A stretch of 12,921 nucleotides of DNA from JAAYJM01 sp964499465 (GTDB taxonomy: Bacteria; Bacteroidota; Ignavibacteria; Kapaibacteriales; UBA2268): NCBI GenBank assembly GCA_964499465.1, contig CAZCLJ010000118.1, positions 1 through 12,921 on the forward strand. The letters are read 5' to 3'. Shown here in pieces: positions 7,647 to 12,921 of the stretch (the stretch's first letter is position 1; each line of letters begins with the position of its first letter). The notes under the pieces are model-generated. The model was not told the origin of the DNA. It saw only the letters and a list, made by a program, of their open reading frames with translations, and searched no databases. The position numbers and the translations under genes were made by a program.

Positions 7647-7695
7647 AATTAATAATTAATCATTAATCATTAATAATTAATCATTAATAATTAAC
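7647..7695. repeat. Heptamer array, 7 units, inverted relative to 7181-7299
   Basis: Seven in-phase units of [AC]ATTAAT, the last ending AAC. CATTAAT-type units are the reverse complement of the GATTAAT family on the other side of the 282-bp element. The whole stretch 7181-7695 is thus roughly palindromic at the level of its repeat families. The bases between (7582-7646) contain the perfect palindrome AATGATTAATCATT and otherwise unremarkable A/T-rich sequence. Confidence 0.85.
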
Positions 7696-7715
7696 CAAAT
7701 TTCATTAATAATTTT

Positions 7716-7740
7716 GTTATCAGGTCAAGAGTTCTGAATT
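7716..7740. repeat. Dispersed repeat word that terminates gene A1
   Basis: The plus strand here (GTTATCAGGTCAAGAGTTCT...) matches the minus strand of 318-294 (GTTATGGGGTCAGGAGTTCT...) at 20 of 25 positions with no gaps. The stop codon TGA of A1 (7727-7725) lies inside it. The same dispersed element therefore seems to occur downstream of recF and at the broken end of A1. Confidence 0.6.
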
Positions 7741-9017
7741 GATTTATTTTTTTCTCTTTTTTCTCTTTTTTGTTCAATATATTTTTTATCACAATCCAAT
7801 ATATATTTAGAAAGTTCTCCAATGTTTTCCAGGTCCTCTTCAAATAAATCTTTATTATAATGAAAATTGTAAATATAATTATCAAAGGTTTTATTAAAAA
7901 TATTTTTTTCTGCATTAAATTCTGCTTCTGAAATGCTATCGGGTCTTTCCCATGAATGAATAAAATTAAAATTCCATAAATATTTGATTTGTTTGTATAT
8001 TGCAACTCCTTTAAGATATTTTGTCATATAGATAAAATGATTATAAGTTTCGTCGCTTATAATATCCATACTTTTAAGGAAATCATAAACATAGACACTG
8101 CCCCATATAACAAGATAATATTGTTCAATATCTTCATTTGAATAGACACTATATTTATTAAGATATTTTTGAAATCTTTTAGGAGCTACTTTAAAAAATT
8201 CATCAGGAGAGGAATATTCTTTTTTAAAATTAAAAATATTTAAAGTATGTTCCCACATAAGTTCAGATAAATTAAATTTTATATTCTTTTCATACATATA
8301 TTTAAAAAATTTTATCTTTACTTGAAATAAGAATAAAACCTTTTCTTCTTTGAATTGTTTTTGAAGTTCTTCTTTGTATAGTTTATCTTTAATTAACTCT
8401 TTAGCAATTCTAAGAGGATAATAACTTGTATTATCATTTATATCAGTTGGGAACAATTCTTTTATTTCAATAATGAAATTTTCTTTAGTTTTTCCTTTTT
8501 CATAAAAAGCTGTTTCTAATGTAAGTAATAATTGATAATGAAAAATTATAGTAATAAGTTCGGAAGAGAATTCTTTTATATCCGGAAATTTAGTAAATTT
8601 CTCAAAAAATTGCTTATCAATTATATCATAGTATTGGTAACAAATAAATTTTTCAATTTTATCTATATATACAAGCTGATTGATAATACGATATTTTAGG
8701 TAATTAGAAAAAACATTATCCAATTGTTTCTTGTCTTCAATATAAAAATAATAGTTAAGTAAATATTTATCTAAAATTTCATAATTTTCTTGATAAATAC
8801 CAGGTTGTTTTTTTTCTATAAATTTGATAAATTCAAGAGCTTTTTCAAAGTCATTATTTTGAAATAGCTCATAAAGTAAACTGTAAATGATAGTCAAATA
8901 ATCATAATTTTCAAGGAAATCTTTATCTAATTTTTTAGAAAAGAACTTACATATTTCATCATATTTCTCAGTAGGGTCTCCTATGCAAAAGAAATCCCAA
9001 AATTCTTCATTTGTCAT
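7725..9017 (-). CDS. A1: paralogous helical protein of unknown function, SEC-C tail lost
   Basis: I do not recognise the function. The 430-residue product is rich in Lys, Phe, Tyr and Asn and looks mostly helical; residues 38-70 resemble TPR-type helix pairs (ELFQNNDFEKALEFIKFIE). It begins MTNEEFWDFFC like A2 and A3. It carries the shared block WGSVYVYDFLKS at 305-316, followed by IISDET, MTKYLKGVAIYK and LWNFNFIH (to 353). It aligns with A3 without gaps over most of its length, up to the Lys/Arg-rich stretch IEQKREKREKNK. It then ends in SIQNS and a TGA that lie in a dispersed repeat, so the acidic linker and SEC-C motif are missing. There is no clear Shine-Dalgarno site before its ATG, unlike A3. 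It may be a decaying copy or a functional short form. Confidence 0.85.
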   Translation of the reverse strand: MTNEEFWDFFCIGDPTEKYDEICKFFSKKLDKDFLENYDYLTIIYSLLYELFQNNDFEKALEFIKFIEKKQPGIYQENYEILDKYLLNYYFYIEDKKQLDNVFSNYLKYRIINQLVYIDKIEKFICYQYYDIIDKQFFEKFTKFPDIKEFSSELITIIFHYQLLLTLETAFYEKGKTKENFIIEIKELFPTDINDNTSYYPLRIAKELIKDKLYKEELQKQFKEEKVLFLFQVKIKFFKYMYEKNIKFNLSELMWEHTLNIFNFKKEYSSPDEFFKVAPKRFQKYLNKYSVYSNEDIEQYYLVIWGSVYVYDFLKSMDIISDETYNHFIYMTKYLKGVAIYKQIKYLWNFNFIHSWERPDSISEAEFNAEKNIFNKTFDNYIYNFHYNKDLFEEDLENIGELSKYILDCDKKYIEQKREKREKNKSIQNS

Positions 9018-9061
9018 TTTATTTTCTTTCTTGGTTTATGGTTAATTATTAATTATTTTAT

Positions 9062-9257
9062 GGTTTATGGTTTATGGTTTATGGTTTATAGTTTATAGTT
9101 TATAGTTTATGGTTTATAGTTTATAGTTTATGGTTTATAGTTTATAGTTTATGGTTTATGGTTTATGGTTTATGGTTTATGGTTTATGGTTTATGGTTTA
9201 TGGTCATTTGTCATTGGTTATTAGTCATTGGTTATTAGTCATTAGTCATTAGTCATT
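9062..9257. repeat. Heptamer array, 28 in-phase units, two families
   Basis: Twenty units of [AG]GTTTAT (9062-9201) pass without loss of phase into eight units of [AGT]GTCATT/GGTTATT (9202-9257). The array lies upstream of A1 in its direction of transcription. A degenerate stretch at 9018-9061 joins it to the start codon. On the coding strand the first family reads ATAAACC/ATAAACT. Confidence 0.95.
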
Positions 9258-9310
9258 TTACGAACATCCAATTACCAGTGACCAATAACCCAATAACCCA
9301 ATAACTTAAA
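9258..9310. repeat. Conserved spacer core, copy 1
   Basis: This non-heptamer segment (begins TTACGAACATCCAATTACC) is the same as 11107-11151 except for one extra 8-bp unit CCCAATAA. It sits between two oppositely oriented heptamer arrays. Part of it (ATTACCAGTGACCAATAAC) is an imperfect reverse complement of the neighbouring GGTTATTAGTCATTGG words, so it can fold into a hairpin. Confidence 0.9.
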
Positions 9311-9401
9311 ATCACTTATCATTAATCACTAATCATTAATCACTAATCATTAATCACTAATCATTAATCACTAATCACTAATCACTAATCATTAATCACT
9401 T
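9311..9401. repeat. Heptamer array, 13 units of ATCA[CT]TA, running into the stop of A2
   Basis: Thirteen in-phase units of ATCACTA, ATCATTA or ATCACTT. The last unit overlaps the end of A2: its TCA (9396-9398) is the TGA stop and its CTT the final Lys codon. The family is inverted relative to the array at 9062-9257. Confidence 0.95.
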
Positions 9402-10886
9402 GTTCATACAGCATTTTTTGTATTTTTTTCCACTACCACAAGGGCAGGGGTCGTTTCTACCTACTTTGGACTCAACTTCAACAGGTTTTTGAATCTTTTT
9501 AACTTTATCTATATTTTCATCAAAATCATAGATTAATACTACATCATCTTTATCTTTATTTTTAATCGGCATAATTATGCGATTAATTTTTTCATGGAAT
9601 TTCTTTTCTTTTCTTTTTCTCTTTTTTTGTTCAATATGAATTTTCTCACAGTTAAATATGTAATCAGAAAGTTCTCCTAAATTTTGTAGTTCTTTTTTAA
9701 ATAATTTTTTTGCAGAATGAAAGTTGTAAATATAATTATCAAAGGTTTTATCAAATATATCGTTTTCTGCAACAAATTCTTCTTCTGAAATGCTATCTGG
9801 TCTATTCCATGTGTGAATAAAGTTAAAATTCCATAAATATTTAAAATGTTTGTAAATTGCAACTCCTTTAAGATATTTTGTCATATTGATGAAATGATTA
9901 TAAGTTTCATCACTTATGATATCAATACTTTTAAGGAAATCATAAACATAAACACTGCCCCATAAAAGTAAAAAATATTTATCATCATCTAACTTATCAA
10001 TATTTTCCCATTCTCGGAGTTCTTTCTGAAATCGCTTTGGACTTATTTTAAAAATTAAATCTGGTTCTTTTATTTCTTTCTTTATTGACCAAAGATTTCT
10101 AACAATCGTCCATACAGACCAACTCAAAGGCATTCCAACTTGTTTTTCATTCATATACTTAAAGAATTGAACCACCAAACGAAAATAGAATTTTTCCTTT
10201 GATTTAGAGAAATCAATTAATAGTTCTTCTTTACTCGGTTTTTCTTTAACTATTTCATTTATTATTTTTATGTAGAGGTTGGTTTTATTATTTTTGTCAA
10301 AACCATCAAAGGTTTTGTTTAATTCTTTTAGTATTGCTTTCTTATTATAACCACACTGAAAAACACAAACTTGAATAGATAAGAATGTATAAAAAAGAAA
10401 CTTACTTGATAAAAAAACTTCTAACTTTTCTTTATCATCAGTTTCAAATATTTCTTGATAACTTTTTTCTGATACTTGTTTAAGCAAAGGAAGATAATTT
10501 TGATAATAAAGCATTTTATCAAAATTACTCATATAAAGGTAAGGATATTTAATTCTATTATTTATATATTTAGAAAAAACTAATTCACAATTTTTTTCAT
10601 CATCAAGAAAACAATAATAGTTTATCAAATAACTAATTAATTCATCAAGATTATCTTGAAATATATTGGTTTGTTTTTCTTCCAACAGATTTATAAAGTC
10701 AATTGTCTTTTTAAACTCATTATAATGAAATAGCTCATTAATTGTGTCGAAAATGACTGCTTCATAATCATAGTTTTCAAGAAAATCCGCATCTAATTCT
10801 TTTGAAAAGAATTCACATATTTTTTCATATTTCTCTTCTGTGGTGCCTTCTTCACAAAAGAAATCCCAAAATTCTTCATTTGTCAT
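9396..10886 (-). CDS. A2: paralogous protein with C-terminal SEC-C motif, function unknown
   Basis: The 496-residue product starts MTNEEFWDFFC and ends with SEC-C motif GRNDPCPCGSGKKYKKCC (C481, C483, C492, C493), a zinc-binding motif known from the tails of SecA and from YecA- and YchJ-type proteins. Between lie a mostly helical region and the shared block from WGSVYVYDFLKSIDI (309-323) to LWNFNFIHTW (351-360). A Lys/Arg-rich stretch and a variable linker (421-473) follow. Residues about 75-300 differ strongly from A1 and A3, while the start, shared block and tail are nearly identical to A3 even in DNA, so the gene is a mosaic. A weak Shine-Dalgarno AAGG (10895-10898) lies 8 nt before the ATG. 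The stop codon lies in a heptamer repeat. No signal peptide or membrane segment is evident, so it is probably cytoplasmic. SEC-C alone does not set a function. Confidence 0.9.
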   Translation of the reverse strand: MTNEEFWDFFCEEGTTEEKYEKICEFFSKELDADFLENYDYEAVIFDTINELFHYNEFKKTIDFINLLEEKQTNIFQDNLDELISYLINYYCFLDDEKNCELVFSKYINNRIKYPYLYMSNFDKMLYYQNYLPLLKQVSEKSYQEIFETDDKEKLEVFLSSKFLFYTFLSIQVCVFQCGYNKKAILKELNKTFDGFDKNNKTNLYIKIINEIVKEKPSKEELLIDFSKSKEKFYFRLVVQFFKYMNEKQVGMPLSWSVWTIVRNLWSIKKEIKEPDLIFKISPKRFQKELREWENIDKLDDDKYFLLLWGSVYVYDFLKSIDIISDETYNHFINMTKYLKGVAIYKHFKYLWNFNFIHTWNRPDSISEEEFVAENDIFDKTFDNYIYNFHSAKKLFKKELQNLGELSDYIFNCEKIHIEQKKRKRKEKKFHEKINRIIMPIKNKDKDDVVLIYDFDENIDKVKKIQKPVEVESKVGRNDPCPCGSGKKYKKCCMNK

Positions 10887-10902
10887 TTTAAATACCTTAA
10901 TT

Positions 10903-11106
10903 AGTTTAAAGTTTTTGGTTTATAGTTTATGGTTTTTAGTTTTTAGTTTATGGTTTATAGTTTATGGTTTATGGTTTATGGTTTTTAGTTTATGGTTTAT
11001 GGTTTTTAGTTTATGGTTTATGGTTTACGGTTTATAGTTTAAAAGTTAATAGTTTTTAGTTTTTGGTCATTGGTCATTGGTCATTAGTTATTGGTCATTA
11101 GTCATT
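10903..11106. repeat. Heptamer array, 29 units, one 8-bp slip
   Basis: Twenty units of [AG]GTTTAT, [AG]GTTTTT and AGTTTAA (10903-11042) are followed by one 8-mer AAGTTAAT, two AGTTTTT, and six units of the GGTCATT/AGTTATT family ending at 11106. The order of families is the same as at 9062-9257 and 12712-12921. It lies immediately upstream of A2. A 65-residue open frame through it is a product of the repeat and is not a gene. Confidence 0.95.
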
Positions 11107-11151
11107 TTACGAACATCCAATTACCAGTGACCAATAACCCAATAACTTAAA
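11107..11151. repeat. Conserved spacer core, copy 2
   Basis: This is identical to 9258-9310 apart from lacking one CCCAATAA unit. The word TGACCAATAAC at 11128-11138 is the exact reverse complement of GTTATTGGTCA at 11087-11097 in the adjoining heptamer array, giving an 11-bp stem with a 30-nt loop. Near-identity of this segment in both spacers contrasts with the divergence of the genes beside it. Confidence 0.9.
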
Positions 11152-11207
11152 ATCACTAATCATTAATCATTAATCACTAATCATTAATCACTAATCATTA
11201 ATCACTT
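11152..11207. repeat. Heptamer array, 8 units of ATCA[CT]TA, running into the stop of A3
   Basis: Eight in-phase units, the last (ATCACTT) overlapping the final Lys codon and TGA stop of A3 at 11202-11207. This is the same arrangement as at the end of A2, with five fewer units. Confidence 0.95.
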
Positions 11208-12695
11208 ATTCATACAGCATTTTTTGTATTTTTTTCCACTACCGCAAGGGCAGGGGTCATTTCTACCAACTTTGGGCTCTACTCTTACCGGTTTTTGAAT
11301 TTCCTCATCTTCGTCAAAATCAAAATCATCTTCATCTTCATTTTCATCATAGAAACCTGTCCTATAACGATTTTCTTCTTCTCTTAATAACTGTAATATA
11401 TTATCCTTTTTTTTATTGGATTTCTTCTTCTCTCTTTTTTTTCCCTTTTGTTCGATATATTTTTTTTCACAATCCAATATATATTTGGAAAGTTCTCCAA
11501 TGTTTTCCAAATCTTCTTTAATTACATCATTTGAATAATGAAAATTGTAAATATAATTATCAAAGGTTTTTTCAAATATAATTTTTTCATTATCAAATTC
11601 TTCTTCTGATATGCTATCTGTTTTTTTCCATGTGTGAATAAAGTTAAAATTCCATAAGTATTTAAAATGTTTGTAAATAGCAACACCTTTCAGATATTTT
11701 GTCATATTTATAAAATGATTATGTGTTTCATCACTTATAATATCAATACTTTTGAGGAAATCATAAACATAGACACTGCCCCATAAAACAAGGAAATATT
11801 CTTCATTATCCTGTTTTGTTTCATAAAGTAATTTTTTAAGGCGTTTTTGTAATCTTCTGGGAGAGATTTTAAAGAATGAGTCTGGCGATGCATATTCTTT
11901 TTTATGATTAAATAAATTTATAGTATTTTCCCAGATATTATTAGATAAATAAAACCCAATATTCTTTTCATGCATATATTTAAAGAATTGAATCTTTAAC
12001 TGGAATAAGAAAAACTCTTTATCATCTTCGAACAGTTTTTGAAGTTCTTCTTTGCTTGGTCGAGCCCTAATTAATTCATTTGCAATTCCAATAGGATAAA
12101 ATCCAATATCTTCATTTTCATCTTTTGGAAATGCCAGCTCTATATCTTTAATAAATTGCTCTTTTGTATTGTTTTCTTTATAAAAAATTTTTTCAATTGT
12201 AATTAACATTTGATACTCAAAAAGAATAATCATTAGTTCCGGAGTTATTTCTTTTATATTGGGAAAATCTTTAAATTTCTCAAATAAATGCTTATTGATA
12301 GTTATATTGAATTGGTAATATATTAATTTGTCAATTTTTTCTAAATATAAATCTTCATCTGTTACATCATATTTTAAACAATTAGACAAAACTAAATCTA
12401 ATTGTTCGGTATTACCAAGATAAGTATAATAGTTAATTACATATTTATATAATATTTCATAGTACTCTTCAGTTATAACTGGTTGTTTGGACTCTAATAG
12501 TTTAATAAAATCAATTGCTTTTTCAAAATCATTATTTTGAAATAGTTCATCAATTAAACTGTAAATTATAGCCATATACTCATAATTTTCAAGAAAATCA
12601 TCATCTAATTCTTTTGAAAAGAACTCACATATTTCATCATACTTATCTTTAGTGTCTCCTACACAAAAGAAATCCCAAAACTCTTGATTTGTCAT
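11202..12695 (-). CDS. A3: paralogous protein with C-terminal SEC-C motif, function unknown
   Basis: The 497-residue product starts MTNQEFWDFFC and ends in a SEC-C motif (C482, C484, C493, C494), identical to that of A2 over the last 22 residues. N-terminal helices resemble TPR pairs (ELFQNNDFEKAIDFIKLLE, 50-68). The shared block runs from WGSVYVYDFLKSIDI (305-319) to LWNFNFIHTW (347-356). A Lys-rich stretch (417-430) and then a strongly acidic one (451-465, ENEDEDDFDFDEDEE) precede the zinc motif. Through most of its length it aligns gap-free with A1, but its tail matches A2. The ATG at 12693-12695 has a strong Shine-Dalgarno AAAGGAG 6 nt upstream, the best in this array, so A3 is probably the best translated copy. 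There is no signal peptide. A role in defence, signalling or protein handling cannot be decided from the sequence. Confidence 0.9.
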   Translation of the reverse strand: MTNQEFWDFFCVGDTKDKYDEICEFFSKELDDDFLENYEYMAIIYSLIDELFQNNDFEKAIDFIKLLESKQPVITEEYYEILYKYVINYYTYLGNTEQLDLVLSNCLKYDVTDEDLYLEKIDKLIYYQFNITINKHLFEKFKDFPNIKEITPELMIILFEYQMLITIEKIFYKENNTKEQFIKDIELAFPKDENEDIGFYPIGIANELIRARPSKEELQKLFEDDKEFFLFQLKIQFFKYMHEKNIGFYLSNNIWENTINLFNHKKEYASPDSFFKISPRRLQKRLKKLLYETKQDNEEYFLVLWGSVYVYDFLKSIDIISDETHNHFINMTKYLKGVAIYKHFKYLWNFNFIHTWKKTDSISEEEFDNEKIIFEKTFDNYIYNFHYSNDVIKEDLENIGELSKYILDCEKKYIEQKGKKREKKKSNKKKDNILQLLREEENRYRTGFYDENEDEDDFDFDEDEEIQKPVRVEPKVGRNDPCPCGSGKKYKKCCMNK

Positions 12696-12701
12696 TTTAT
12701 A

Positions 12702-12708
12702 CTCCTTT
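12702..12708 (-). promoter_or_regulatory. Strong Shine-Dalgarno site of A3
   Basis: AAAGGAG on the minus strand, 6 nt before the ATG. A2 has only AAGG and A1 has neither, so translation strength seems to fall along the array. Confidence 0.75.
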
Positions 12709-12711
12709 ATT

Positions 12712-12921
12712 AGTTAATGGTTAATGGTTAATGGTTTATAGTTTATAGTTTATGGTTTATAGTTTATGGTTTATAGTTTATAGTTTATTGTTTATAGTTT
12801 ATGGTTTTCGGTTTTTGGTTTTCGGTTTTTGGTTTATAGTTTATAGTTTTTAGTTTTTGGTCATTGGTCATTAGTCATTGGTCATTAGTCATTAGTCATT
12901 AGTCATTAGTCATTAGTCATT
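12712..12921. repeat. Heptamer array, exactly 30 in-phase units, reaching the window end
   Basis: The 210 bp divide into 30 units with no slip: three [AG]GTTAAT, then a run of [AGT]GTTTAT with GGTTTTC, GGTTTTT and AGTTTTT variants, then nine [AG]GTCATT. In the other two spacers the GTCATT family is followed directly by the conserved core TTACGAACATCC. The window ends at that junction. Confidence 0.95.

Noticed and set aside
7691..8005. 104-residue open frame on the minus strand overlapping the end of A1
   Set aside because: It is a shifted frame of A1. The A1 frame matches A2 and A3, and a similar shadow frame occurs in A2 at 9677-9862.
9062..9257. Iterons of a replication origin
   Set aside because: Iterons are usually longer (about 17-22 bp) and next to a rep gene. 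No initiator gene or DnaA box cluster was recognised, and the arrays occur at several sites.
10840..11037. 65-residue open frame on the plus strand with (LWFMVFS)-like repeats
   Set aside because: It is the translation of the heptamer array plus the antisense of the A2 start. A 7-bp unit read in threes always gives a 7-residue repeat.
7725..12695. Assigning the A proteins to a named defence or secretion system because of SEC-C
   Set aside because: SEC-C is a small zinc motif shared by many unrelated proteins, and no nuclease, ATPase or membrane motif was seen in the rest. No function is claimed.

Overview
The window is AT-rich bacterial DNA in which every recognisable gene lies on the minus strand. 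The gene order ileS, a dksA/traR-type gene, lspA, recF, an eukaryote-like (type 2) isoleucyl-tRNA synthetase with a GIHH signature, and a candidate ileS promoter of the TTTG/TAnnTTTG type together suggest the Bacteroidota-Chlorobiota-Ignavibacteriota assemblage. That placement rests on gene order and motifs recalled from those groups, not on a search. A run of exactly 100 N marks this as a draft assembly, probably from a metagenome.

Layout in the direction of transcription (right to left). (1) 12921-7725 is an accessory array of three paralogous genes of unknown function (called A3, A2 and A1 here). They are about 1.8 kb apart and separated by spacers built almost wholly of 7-bp tandem repeats. 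A2 and A3 end in a SEC-C zinc-binding motif. A1 has lost it, because its reading frame runs into a dispersed repeat that supplies the stop codon. (2) 7724-7094 is a repeat-rich gap: heptamer arrays in opposite orientations flank a 282-bp element with 24-bp terminal inverted repeats and two strong internal palindromes, followed by the likely ileS promoter. (3) 7093-555 is a compact housekeeping run: ileS, a DksA-like gene with AT-hooks and internal repeats (broken by the assembly gap), lspA and recF. Spacings of 63 nt, 2 nt and a 4-nt overlap suggest one operon. (4) 554-1 holds no credible gene and contains several inverted repeats, some nested.

The housekeeping genes serve unrelated basic jobs: isoleucine charging, transcription control, lipoprotein maturation and recombinational repair. 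Their grouping is a conserved neighbourhood rather than a pathway. The A genes are the least explained part. Their sequence is a mosaic: three near-identical blocks (start, a central block, and the SEC-C tail in A2/A3) are separated by divergent segments. Their spacers share the same order of repeat families around an almost identical 45-53 bp core. This looks like a cassette array that grows and diversifies by recombination. The right edge of the window stops exactly where the next spacer core would be expected, so the array probably continues outside it.
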